21,053 bases of DNA, from positions 69,750-90,802 of the forward strand of contig JH153373.1 of the NCBI GenBank assembly GCA_000226015.1, given 5' to 3'. This DNA comes from Mnemiopsis leidyi. Lineage: Eukaryota > Ctenophora > Tentaculata > Lobata > Bolinopsidae. Made by a program: the position numbers and the translations under genes. Shown here one piece after another: positions 10,101 to 19,844 of this stretch (positions within the stretch are counted from its first letter, which is position 1; every line of letters begins with the position of its first letter). Below the pieces are notes generated by a model that saw nothing but the letters and a program-made list of their open reading frames with translations, searched no databases and had not been told where the DNA came from.

Positions 10101-13100
10101 TCCCCTTCAACCAAACTGTTGTGTACTGCTTCTTCTAACTGAAGGTACATTGTACAACGTTACAAATATACATGGAGTAAGCACAATGTTCATGAGGAGG
10201 AGTAATTACCTTGAACATTCAATGAAAGGACGACACAGTATCTTCAAACGTGTCAAAACTTTAAACGCCTGACAATCAAGCTCATCTAGTAAATTATAAA
10301 ATCTAGTACATAAATAAAAGTAAGTAAGCTGGTTAATAAAAATTAGTAAAGCAATTAAAACATTGAACTACCTCATTTAGGGCCTCCTCCGTGTTTGAAG
10401 TTTTCCCAGTTCTCTTAGCAATCAAAGCACGTCTGATTTGTAGCGCTTTCTCAAACTGTGCGATTGTATTTTCCGTAAACTCGGCTACAAGATAATCCTT
10501 ACCGGAAGGAGTCTGGAGCAGACTGTCGTCCAGATCTACAGCTTTTGTGTCTGAAATGTGTGACTAATGAGACAGTGTGGAGAGCGTAGTCTATCTACAC
10601 CCCTGGGCCCTGGCCTTTGTACCGTCCCTTTCATACCTACGCGGGTAATACTTTGAAAACGAGCTGATCTCTAATGTTTTTGCATAAGGTTACAGGGACT
10701 TCATCTCGTCTTCCTTACTTACTTAAACTTAAACGTTTTAACCCTTGAGTATGCTTTAAGTAACTTAAGACTATACCTAGTATACAACATTTCCATTCAA
10801 ATGTAACCTAATATTTGACCATATGCATAATACCAGTGGTTGAACCCTGATTCAAATTAGAATCTTATCTAGCGTCTTTATTCTTAATGCATATACTTCT
10901 TCAAACCCTACATTTTAAGGCTAAAAATCGCAATTTAAGTTCGAAAGTTGCAACTAACTTTTAGCGATCTCCATGGCCATCTTCATCTCCTTGGTCTCCT
11001 CATCCACCTCATCATCGTCATCAGCCTCATCAGGGGAGGCAGGAGGTTCTTCTTCGTGGTCACTTTCCCATGCTCTAACTTTCACCTGCACGTGACATGT
11101 TCGTCATAAACCTCAAGTTGTTTATTTGCATGGTGCATCAAGCGAGTTTTTTAACCCACGAGAGTCACAGAATAAGGGATATCACGGGGAAGTGTCTGGA
11201 CAGAAAGCGATCCATTAAAGCGAAAGCCGATAAGATGAAGTTATTTCGATAATCAAGTTGAACTTAGAAGGCACGATCATATTTCAAATAGTATTATACA
11301 GTCTGTTGATACAGTTCTGTACGAATATTGTTCGGCGAACAAGTGGCCAAAAGGTCCCAAGTCAGCGGCCAAAAGGGCCCAGTTCCCACAACCAAGCGGC
11401 GAAAAGGTCCCATAGATTCCTATTAACGAGTGGCCAAAAGGTCCCGAATTTTGATAAGCATGTCAAGTGCACTGGCCAAAGGGTCCAAAATTCCGACGAG
11501 CATGGGGTGGCCAAAACGTCCCTATTGACTGAAGCTAAGTGGCGAAAACACGTCTCATTTATTTTCATATTACAGATACCAGAGATTCATTGAACAACAA
11601 AAATATTTTGGATTTTATTTACTGAATGATGCGATTCAGTGCGATCTTGCAGGAAAAGTGCGAAATAGTGCGGTAAATACAAGAATATGCTTAACTATAG
11701 GAGAATTCTAAATTATGCGAAATTATGCGGAGAACACGAAAAATTGCGCTTCCGCACTGATCGCACTTAAATGTTGCCTCTGATTACAGAGTCCTATTGG
11801 TGTGCAGAACATGCGGAATAAAGATAGACTCACCTTGGGTATGATCATTTCCTCCAGGAATTTGTGGAATGAAATGTGAAATAGTCCAAGTTTCCGAGCG
11901 AGGGACCTTCCTTGCACTGTTTTGCCACAAGACTTTGGGCCAAGAATACAGAGGCGTATTGGCGGCGGCTGGGGAAAATAGTTGGATAACAGATAAAGAT
12001 AATGTACATTTATTTCCCAAACAAAATTGAGCACCTAAAGTAATATTTTCATACACTAGATACTGATCATTCCTCATTTATCAGCACAAAAAATATATCA
12101 ACTAAGTTGCAATCAACGAATAATTCGAACATTGTAGTGCAGCTACTTGTTTGAATTTTAAATTCATCATATCCTTAACATGACCTAATTTTAAATTTCT
12201 TGGATCTCCGTATGTTAATACATTCGCCAATTACATTTTGGATAATTCAATACAAAAATACTTTTTTCTTTTGCATTTAATCAAAATCTTCCTATCAAAA
12301 AACACAACACTACAGAATTTGTCTCACCACTAAAGGCGTACAACACAAACTACAGATGTTGTCACACCACTAAAGGCGCACAACACAAACTACAGATGTT
12401 GTCACACCACTAAAGGCGTACAACACAAACTACAGATTTTGTCACACCACTAAAGGCGCACAACACAAACTACAGATTTTGTCTCACCACTAAAGGGGCA
12501 TCACTCGGAGCGTACTTCTCCGGACTCTCCAGGAACTTGGTTTTACATTCAGGACTGCTAAATAAGTAAATCTTCTCCCGGAAACGAGCTCCTATCTCGT
12601 GATCGCCCGGCCAGAGGACGTCCTTCTCAAGCAGAGTTACCGGACAGTAGTGTCTTGTCTCGCCCAAGTTTCTCTTGTCGACCTGCGGAAGTAATATTCT
12701 AATGTTCAATTCCCTCACCATGTTGGATTGTTAGGAGATACACTGCTTTGGGCCCTATTTTATCAACAATTGCACGTTTCCTGCTTTTTCAGAACTCGGA
12801 TAACCAAAATTCTAATGACCCGAAATTCTAAACGCTATAAAGCCAACAACTACCTCTTCTTCTTCCTCTTCTTCCTCTTCTTCTTGCTCCTCTTCCTCGT
12901 ACGAGAAGTAATCCACAGCTTTGTATCTAAAAACTGCATCCAACTTAACCACGGCATCACCTTTCATCGCATCCAGAGGTTTGTTACAATCAATCGTCAA
13001 CAGTTCGACATCACTCTGTTTTATTATCGCTTCGAGTTGTGGCTTTTCTCTGTCAAAGGCTTTTCGGTTCAACACTCTTTGTTCAACTGATGCTGGAACT

Positions 13101-16100
13101 TTGTCTTGGGCATTCTGAGGACAGAGTGAGATTTAACAGTTTCAAATCGATACAGCATGCAGATAATATGCTGGTTTTAAATCACTATTATTTCGATCAG
13201 ATAGACGTTAATTTCAAGTTTGGAATTTAATCTTCACCTCTTGCTCCTCAGACTCATCCAAGGGTGCAAGACCGTCTCCAGTTTTGTCACTAGCTGGTTT
13301 TGCCTTCTTTTTCTCAACAGCTTTAATCTGTGCGTCAGTCAGTGTTATCTGAAATAAGAAGTTTGTGAAATAGGCTTTGAGGCAGAAAGTGAAGTGTATC
13401 GTAGATGCTGCTGTGTATACTTTTCATGACTTCCACTAAACGTCAATCTCAGAACAATTTTAAAACATTTTCAGAACTTACACACTACATCAAAGCTTCA
13501 GCCCGCAAGGAATTAAATCATTAGAAATACCAAAACGAGCGCTAAATGAAAACTATGAATATTCTCACGGGAGGTTTCTGAATGCTAGCCCATCTTCTCA
13601 ACAACTCTCCACTCTCGGGATCAGGATCATTGAGGATGATAAAGGAGTCAGGTGTCAGCAGCTTGTCAGCGCGCTCCGTCATCATCGTCCATTGGTCACG
13701 TGTCAGAGGGAAATTGTCCAGGATCCAACCCCCGAAATCGGGATCACCCTTGGTCTGGTGTCCCGTGATTACTCCCCTGATCGCTTCCTCTAGTACAGAA
13801 CAGTACATTTCAGGTGAAATTTCCACTTCGTGGTTGCGAGCTTCCACCGTCACTCGTTCTACTTGCTCGCGGACCAGGGGATGTTCTTCAGTGATCTGTG
13901 GAGGAGAATAGAAATGTAGGTCAGGGAACAACTGAGTAGACAATTTGTGGTCCAAGTTGTAAATAATCAATCTGTTGCTTAGGGTAGTTCGAGTCAGGAC
14001 GTATGGAGTAAGAGAATAAGTGTTTAACAAAAAACTTATTGATTTGTTTTGGTTAACTATGTAATATACTTCAATAAAGTGTCCAAAAAGATATTTAATT
14101 TACCTCAGGAAGAATAATCTGGCCCTCCTCATCGAAAGTAAAACCAAACTTCTTGATCAAGTCGTTCTCCCTCTCCAACTCCTCCTTCTCCTGAATTATC
14201 TTCTCCTGCATAGCGGACTCTTCCGACTCGACCCCCTCTCCGATTGTTGTTGCAGGGGCGGCACCGTCTAACTCCCCATCTTCGGCCATCTCCGCAGCTA
14301 ACATGGCTCGTCTAGTTCGACCTGAGGTGAAACTCGAGCTTATCCATAGAGAAAGATATTTCTGGAGAGGGGTCACAAATTTGAACCATTCAGAAGCAAT
14401 TTAGCACTGTTTTCTAGCTTTTTATTGGTCAAAATTCGTGACCACTGACCTCTCACAAAAATAACTATCTCTATTGACTGTAAATAATAGGAAGTATCAT
14501 AGCGTCTTCAAACATCTGGAAATATTTCAAAACCCCAAGCATTATAAGACAAACTTTCGATGACGAGTTGTGCTGCGTTCTGTATCTGTTCCCGAATCTG
14601 ATTGAGGAAGGTAACTTTAGCGTCATCCCTGACTTGGTCCACATGTTTCTGTTGCTCTGTCTCACGCACTTCGGCCGCCAAAACGTTCATGTCTAACAAT
14701 GCCGCTCTATAGTGCTCACACAACATTTTACAGATTGCACTCTTTCCTGAAACGAAACGTTAGTTCATCTTATGGCTTCAGGATGTGATAATCACTCATA
14801 TGAAGTTCTCAGAAGTATTTTAATCTAGAAAACTTAGTCAAGTTGATCATAAACTTAATCTGACCGCAGATGTCTTACCAGAAGAAGGAGGTCCGATGAT
14901 GCAAATCTTGGCAGGAATTCTGGGTTGAGGTGGCAGCAGATAAGGTCGAGGGTTCTCCATGAACTTCTTCATGTTTTCCTCACTTGACATACAGTAAATC
15001 TTGCCCAGGTAAGCTACGGAGAATTGGAACTTCCCTTGCTGGATAGATCCTTGCTGCAGTGCGACTGGATCGTTGGCTTCCCAGCGAGACTTCCTCCAAG
15101 GAAAACGGGCTCCAACTGTGTCCTGTGTAAAGTAGTCACGTGAGATCGATAGCCAATCAGAATTGCGACGGCTAAAACTAGTTATTCCCAGTCCTTTTCA
15201 TGGCTGGCTGTTGATTGTGATCGACTTAAAGATATTGTATGGCGCACGTGTTCCTTTGGTTTTTCACCTCATGAACCACACACACGATATCACGCATAAA
15301 CATGATTAACTCCAGATTGCCTATTCATAAATAACGAATAACAATCTATAGAAAATATTCACCCGCTTGACAAGCATCTTTAGCAGATCGTCAGCTTCCA
15401 GGTCTGGGTCCTGCTCCTCGTCTTCAGGGAACAGTGGAATTGGCTGAATCGCGCAGTAAGCGCAATACGTTGCCAGCTTATTCATCAAAGTGTTGAGCAG
15501 GTCCTTTCGGCTTAGCAGTCCGTTCAGTTCAATAACCTTTTGCCGATCGTGAGAGATAATGAAGTCTTCAAGACTGGGCAGAACGTTATTGAAATACGTT
15601 TCAATTTCCTTCTTTATCATATCCAGCTCATCTTGAGGACGTCTTATCATCAAATCTAGAGCTCCTGCTGGTGCCGGTGGGTCGATCAGCTCATACACCT
15701 GGAAAACATAGTATGGTGTGAGAATGATAATTTAAAATTATCTGCCGAACTGTTATAAATGTAACAGTAAACTCAAAAATGTCTGCTTTGTTAGTATAAC
15801 AAGCATATAGCACAGTTACAACTTACAAACCTGTTCGGGGATGGCATCAGGATCAGCATCATCCTCCACCTCGTCCTCTTCTTCCTCTTCCTCACCTTCT
15901 TCATCCTCGTCCTCGTCCACTTCGGTAGCAGGTTGTATTAGGTCAGGTGAGTAAAGCTCATTGTTCTCAGGATAAAGCAACTGTTTGGACCTCCGAGCGA
16001 TCAAATCAGCATCTGTTATCTTGATGTTGATGATGAACTCTGGTGTCAATTCAAAGTTTTTTATTACAGAAACTTGTTCCTCGGTGGACATGAATTCAGA

Positions 16101-17393
16101 GTCTAAAGTCGGCAATCCGTCAAGAACGTAACCTGAGGAATTTCAACAATGTAGTTTCAATCATGTCTCGGCTAGTACTTATAGGAATAATGGAGACGAT
16201 GATTATTGTGACAAAAAAATATTTAATTTAGAATAGATGTATCCACACCATGATGCTTTATATCAAGAGCTGCTATCCTTTGGCTGACTATCTTTAGTGT
16301 CAAAGCCTCAGGAATTGCTTGTCCGTGATTAAGTCTGTCCGCCACTTCGCTCCCTAAATCAGTATTCTGCTTTACAGCCCATTCAATGGCTGACTCGGCT
16401 GAAAAAGAAAAAATTGAATATACAAAAAATTTAGTAAGCTTGCAGCAACACTTGCAAGAAAGAACTTGTTTACAGTACACCTCGTTAGAGGTGATTTAAA
16501 ATTGTACAATTTCAGACAAACCAAAATGAGTTTAATAACATTCGGAATAATAACTATTTGCAGCCTACTTAATCAAGAATCAAGAATATATTTAAATGCA
16601 ATCAAGAATAAAAACTCACGTGTTACGAGTTTACTTTTCCAGTAGTGAGCAAGGTTTCTGGCTAATGTAGATTTACCCGATCCCTGGAATGAGGTTTATC
16701 TGAGAATTAAACCCTCTCGCTTCGAGATCAGGTTTTCTACAATTTAATTCTGCGTATGTGGGATCAAACAATCATTTTAACACCTTTCACACTGCATTAT
16801 GCTCATTATTAACAAGGCTGCAGCAAAATCTTTGAAATTTAATCTTTCAGAGGCAGGACCCAATAGGGTGACTTATTACGTTCAGATAGAAACTTGATTC
16901 ATTAATGAATTCGACTGCAAAACATGCTGGTTTAGATAATAAAAAGCTTAAATGTGATCTTTTACAACTTTTGATCGAGATCCATTTACAACTTCTGATC
17001 ACGATAGCAATATTATTGCGGAGATAATGGCAGAATATTTGTGAGCAATTAAGCTCATATGAGCAAATTCCTGAATTATGAAAGACAAATCACTTGGGTT
17101 TATAGTGTTGCAAATTTCAATAAGCTCTAAAACCAGTTTTATTCCAGACACAGGAATAAAAATGTAACATCTTTAATTGATAAGTGGTTCCAACAAATCT
17201 GAATAACCAAAATTTCAAAGAAATGTAATTCGAATGACATGTAAAATGTGCTTACAGCTAATTACTGAAATACAGGTATTTTCAAATCCAATAAACTTAC
17301 TGGCTTTCCAATTATCACAAAGCATGTTGGTGTCTCATGAAGTTTTTGGAATTCCGCTTTGTCTTCATCAAAGCTGTCTTGTGGAACTGGCAT
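5387..17393 (-). CDS. AK9: Adenylate kinase 9 (multi-domain nucleoside mono/diphosphate kinase), complete
   Basis: AK9 transfers phosphate between nucleoside tri-, di- and monophosphates. Exons in transcript order: 17393-17301, 16683-16620, 16398-16249, 16132-15831, 15698-15363, 15122-14879, 14746-14555, 14321-14104, 13895-13569, 13348-13238, 13114-12854, 12682-12488, 11968-11834, 11085-10959, 10550-10372, 10138-10038, 9889-9670, 9531-9348, 9225-9092, 8957-8739, 8518-8305, 8157-7956, 7786-7640, 7515-7298, 7101-6741, 6588-6400, 5872-5745, 5589-5387. All introns are GT-AG. The sum is 5,454 nt, or 1,817 residues plus TGA; human AK9 is about 1,911. Four P-loops are visible: GKPGSGKS at 29-36, GPPSSGKS at 392-399, GPKSCGKT at 841-848 and GPPKSGKT at 1327-1334. 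Glu/Asp-rich linkers separate the domains. The start is fixed by an in-frame TGA 9 nt upstream, an A at -3 and agreement with the FDED N-terminus of AK9. No frameshift or internal stop was found. Exon 17's acceptor is the least certain boundary but is forced by phase. Confidence 0.95.
5908..6330. mobile_element. Non-autonomous TIR DNA element (MITE-like) in AK9 intron 26
   Basis: The left end reads TACCTCACAAGACATATTTAT. The right end, read on the other strand, is TACCTTACAAGAGATATTTA. The two arms stay alignable for about 40 bp and, with gaps, about 70 bp (GTTTT...GAAAATAT...CGAA). The element is 423 bp including TA at both ends, which fits a TA target duplication of the Tc1/mariner kind. 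It has no coding capacity. The open frame at 6074-6313 lies within it and looks spurious. Confidence 0.72.
7855..7926. repeat. GCGCGC-rich short inverted repeat in AK9 intron 22
   Basis: The 72-bp segment begins TTTACG and ends CGTAAA, and carries three GCGCGC or longer runs (7868-7873, 7889-7896, 7911-7916) in an otherwise AT-rich intron. AGATTTTGCGCGCA and the inverse of GCGCGCGCGAAATCT form an inner imperfect stem. The alternating CG runs could favour Z-DNA. Part of it recurs at 458-475. Confidence 0.6.
8660..8729 (+). repeat. 9-bp AACGTTRGT tandem repeat beside the AK9 exon 20 donor
   Basis: Four contiguous units alternate AACGTTAGT and AACGTTGGT (8660-8695). They are followed by degenerate copies (AACATTACT, AGCGTTGGT, AACGTTGAC) up to 8729. 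The tract ends nine bases from the 5' splice site of AK9 intron 20 (GTAAAT at 8733-8738). Confidence 0.85.
9092..11085 (-). other. AK9 kinase domain 3, remainder, and acidic linker (exons 14-19)
   Basis: Exon 14 is acidic (DEADDDDEVDEE) with a short basic-acidic helix. Exon 16 holds LPPEILEQIVVSWW, closely matching the AK9 LPPEILEVILSEWW element I recall. Exon 17 has GFILEGFPRT at 1015-1024. It is the only one of the four domains that keeps the Arg of DGFPR, although its Asp is Glu here. It is followed by a Lys/Arg-rich LID-like helix. Exons 18-19 encode charged coiled coil and a run of acidic residues (EEDEEDDDDMEGEDDE). Intron 13 (748 bp) is the longest of the gene and is rich in short repeats. 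Confidence 0.9.
11343..11556 (+). repeat. Seven irregularly spaced copies of GTGGCCAAAAGGTCCC in AK9 intron 13
   Basis: The 16-bp motif or close variants start at 11343, 11365, 11396, 11430, 11472, 11507 and 11539. Copies at 11343 and 11430 are identical; the last is slightly longer and more diverged. Spacing varies from 22 to 42 bp, so this is not a simple tandem array. An open frame of 111 codons crosses it on the + strand, but its repeated Gly-Gln-Lys-Val-Pro type peptide follows from the DNA repeat and is not taken as a gene. Confidence 0.85.
11630..11770. repeat. Cluster of TGCG-containing direct and inverted repeats in AK9 intron 13
   Basis: TGCGAAAT/TGCGG pairs occur twice (near 11657-11674 and 11714-11732). 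CAGTGCGAT near 11639 is inverted in ATCGCACT near 11759-11767. About eight TGCG cores lie within 140 bp. The layout, with inverted ends and sub-terminal direct repeats, suggests a degraded small DNA element, but no clean TIR or target duplication is seen. Confidence 0.4.
11834..13348 (-). other. AK9 acidic linker, YHS-like module 2 and P-loop 3 (exons 10-13, residues 643-876)
   Basis: Exon 10 is Lys/Ala then Glu-rich. Exon 11 ends in a near-pure Glu run encoded by GAA/GAG repeats. Exon 12 begins VDKRNLGETRHYCPV and continues with KIYLFSSPECKTKF and SPEKY, the clearest YHS-like module (779-823). Exon 13 gives PPPIRLCILGPKSCGKT, P-loop 3 (841-848), followed by LARKLGLFHISFHKFLEE. The donor of exon 12 (GTG|GTGAGA at 12488/12487) lies inside a 40-bp minisatellite unit that continues into the intron. 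Confidence 0.9.
12309..12497. repeat. 40-bp minisatellite overlapping the AK9 exon 12 splice donor
   Basis: Four full 40-bp units (12309-12348, 12349-12388, 12389-12428, 12429-12468) and a partial fifth running to about 12497 differ at only a few positions. The partial unit contains the last codons of AK9 exon 12 and its donor. Each intronic unit therefore repeats the exon end TTTAGTG followed by a donor-like sequence: GTGAGA in the exon-proximal copy and in the most distal unit, GTGTGA in the three between. Confidence 0.95.
13569..15122 (-). other. AK9 YHS-like module 1 and kinase domain 2 (exons 6-9, residues 316-642)
   Basis: Exon 6 carries a module starting DPV (333-335), followed by YLGKIYCMSSEE and ending near NPRPY (376), then runs directly into P-loop 2, GPPSSGKS (392-399). 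Intron 6 falls inside the Gly codon before KS. Exon 7 is helical and Gln/Glu-rich. Exon 8 is an acidic, coiled-coil-like linker. Exon 9 has GGWILDNFP at 588-596, the equivalent of the DGFPR segment with Asn for Gly and no Arg. This domain looks more divergent than domain 3 and may be structural or have altered specificity. Confidence 0.88.
15363..17393 (-). other. AK9 kinase domain 1 and first acidic linker (exons 1-5, residues 1-315)
   Basis: Exon 1 encodes a short N-terminus with SFDEDKAEF and ends CFVIIGKP. Exon 2 begins GSGKSTLARNLAHYW, so intron 1 (617 bp, phase 0) splits the P-loop itself. Exons 3-4 give the NMP-binding half, with GYVLDGLP at 103-110, where the Asp is kept but the Arg of the classic DGFPR is missing. 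Exon 4 then runs into a long Glu/Asp tract, and exon 5 is a helical segment containing FIISHDRQKVIELNG, matching the IELNG region I recall in AK9. Intron 1 also holds a near-tandem repeat at 16956-17003. Confidence 0.9.
16956..17003 (-). repeat. Near-tandem GATC-TTTACAACTT-TGATC repeat in AK9 intron 1
   Basis: GATCTTTTACAACTTTTGATC is followed at once by GATCCATTTACAACTTCTGATC. This is a roughly 23-25 bp unit present twice with a few differences. No function is apparent. Confidence 0.6.
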
Positions 17394-17760
17394 CTTTACT
17401 CAAGCTCCCACATTGCTACTAAAGGATCTACATTTAGATTACATTTTTATTCTACATTTATATTAAATCTTGTGACTGGTGACAGGGTGCATAATTATTC
17501 ATTGATCCTAAAGATGATTTATCTGTGATTACCATTGTAGTGCCTACTCCTTTGTAGGCCTACACATGTGTAGGCTTAAGAAGAGTCATCATCCAATATG
17601 TACTAGTGAGTATGGTCGATGGTGAAAATTTAAATGATTAGATAACAAATAATGATTCCAGCACAAGTATCTAAAAGTTTTAAAATCGAATGAAAAGTCC
17701 ACCATAACCATTGTGGCTAACGTTTTCTTGCAGCAGTTAAGGGATAATAAGGGGACTAGA
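17394..17760 (-). promoter_or_regulatory. Presumed AK9 5' UTR and promoter region
   Basis: This is the sequence immediately upstream of the AK9 start. It carries an in-frame TGA just before the ATG and no clear TATA box. The one distinct element is an 18-bp perfect palindrome, GCCTACACATGTGTAGGC at 17558-17575, centred on the E-box CACATGTG, about 165 bp before the ATG. The transcription start cannot be placed from sequence alone. Confidence 0.35.
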
Positions 17761-18607
17761 ATTATCTAAGTAAAGCTTCCATAAAGCAAGTGAAATCTTG
17801 TTAAGTATTCTTGATAGTACTACAAGAATCTCTGTAAAAGACCATGCAAAGTGATGAACAATTTATCAAAGTGCAGAAAATAAGGCTTTGCATGCATCTT
17901 TATCTTTACTGAGATTAATAAACGCTACTACAAACTTAGATTTACAGGATTCAGGGGTGGCGACACCCCCACAAAAATTAAGATGGGAGGCCAAGGTATC
18001 CTTATCCCCCCCCGCCAAATTTCAACAACTTCTATTACGAGATTTCTTCCAACCTTCCTGATGCACAAAAAAAATTTTCCAAATTTTTTGCCTGCCCAGG
18101 CTGAATATACTTGTTTCATTAATGTTTTGGCAAATACCCTTTCCGCATTCTTATGTATTTAACAAGCAGTTTTATTGATATCTGTTAATCTCAACTGGTA
18201 TCAGGATTGAAATTTTGTTCTTCCTGTCCACTTTGGGAAATTCTTTCTTACAGTATGAAAGCTGGGGAATTTCATTATAAATGTTATTTTAAAAGAACAG
18301 GGGCTATGGCCCTCTCACATATTTGGATTGAGGGGCCAATATATCATTTGCCCCCTGTCCTTTTTCATAACGGGGCGCTGTGTGGCTCTCTCTAAGTTTC
18401 CCTCTGATTGCTGTCGTAAAAAAAGGACTGAGGTACCCAGGCAACTTTTTCAACAACATTTATTAGTAAATTGCTTCTAAGTTATCTGACATGGGCTGTG
18501 CAGCGAGCTAAACAGGCTCATTTTACAACCGGTATTGCACTGATTGAAATGGCATAAAAAGGTGTCATACTTGCATACCATCACTATTGCAATAAGTCAC
18601 AACATAT

Positions 18608-18860
18608 GAGTTGATGTTGTAGTGGTATCTACCGGGACTTTTTTTGCAAGAGATGGGGGGTTTAATTCCCATACCCGCTTATGATTCAAGAGGAGTGTGC
18701 TAAGGGCATTTGCCTATGCAATCTTCTTCCGTCAATTCAGCCAAATGACAGGGAAACTGTGATTGAGGGTGAAATTAGGAGGGTCTTAGTTAAAAGATCT
18801 AGAATCTACACAGCAAGCCGGCGACCTGGAGCTGTCACGCATTTCTGGCCAATGTTGTTG
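18608..18860 (+). mobile_element. Probable tRNA-derived SINE relic
   Basis: TGTTGTAGTGGTA at 18615-18627 matches a pol III A box such as TGGTTCAGTGGTA of tRNA-Gly at 10 of 13 positions. GGTTTAATTCC at 18659-18669 matches the B box GGTTCRANNCC with C to T decay. Their starts are 44 bp apart, the spacing of a true tRNA. The acceptor stem does not pair, and a run of seven T lies between the boxes, so it is not a working tRNA. Unrelated sequence to about 18860 may be the SINE body; its end is unclear and no poly(A) tail is seen. Confidence 0.4.
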
Positions 18861-19844
18861 CAGTGATAGCCAACTCTTGCAGCCATCAAAGCTGAACAAG
18901 ATCTATTTTTAGAACGTTAGACAGATATAATCTTGTTAAGGCTTGATTGATTGGGGAGTGAGTTTCCCTCGGTCAATGTTTACTCAAAAAATGTATTATA
19001 TAAAATCATAGCTATCATAATATGAATAGATTGTAATCCCTCTATGTAGGGCACGGCACATTAAAAAAATTGACATATACTTTAGACCTAAGGTTAAATA
19101 TAGTTAAAAATACTCATAAGGTTCTTTATTAGAAAACAAAACGTTAAAAAAATGATTGTCATACACATAACACATGTTATCCACTCCTGCCTTGATGGAA
19201 TAGAAGATTTTTTAACTCTAATCAGCTAATCCCTATCAGTAATTTCTGGTAATTTCACATATTAAACTTTCTGGGGCTTTGATGTGCCAATTAATTAGCC
19301 AGATAGAGACATGAGTTGGGTCGAGTGAATTAGGTATAGTAATGAGCTGTGCTGTGAAGTGTGAGCTAATACATTGAGCGTGACTAAGTTGCACCTATCT
19401 CAAGTGATTTCAGGGACTATTTTTGTCTTGTACTTTTTTGTTTTCTTGAATGTGCGCCGCTGGCAGTAAAATTTACTTAGCCGTGCAATTTGTGGAAGTT
19501 ATGGACAAGATAGATAAAGATGGTATGGTGTATTTCTCATAAGTGTTTTGCTCTTTGTGTGCTCTCTTCGATTTTCTGAGCCCTAGTATATTATGTAACA
19601 GGAAAGGAGGCCATTCTTCTGAGTTGCCTACACATTGCAATTTAAGCATTATGCATTTCCTCGAATTTTTGAAAATATTCAGAGAGAACATACTCTGGGA
19701 ACATGTTATTTTTAGATTTTCCTCGGAGATTGCTAGAATAGAGTCTTGGTAGAATAAGCTTGACTTAAGATAAGACTTTGAATATGTTGAGAGCCCCTCT
19801 ATATTCTCGTCGAATGCTGATCCTCAGCACGGGTGATGTGCCTC

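Noticed and set aside
11258..11593. 111-codon open frame with a repeated Gly-Gln-Lys-Val-Pro-like peptide
   Set aside because: The peptide repetition comes from the 16-bp DNA repeat in AK9 intron 13. There is no conserved domain, and spacing varies out of frame between copies.
12309..12497. CRISPR-like look of a regular repeat
   Set aside because: Units abut with no spacers, the DNA is eukaryotic, and the unit overlaps an AK9 exon end. It is a minisatellite.
13582..13911. 109-codon open frame on the + strand
   Set aside because: It is the antisense shadow of AK9 exon 9, whose minus-strand reading has clear family motifs.
17527..17545. Possible RFX X-box (ATTACCATTGTAG) upstream of AK9
   Set aside because: The left half fits, but the right half-site departs from the RFX consensus at key positions, so it is not claimed.
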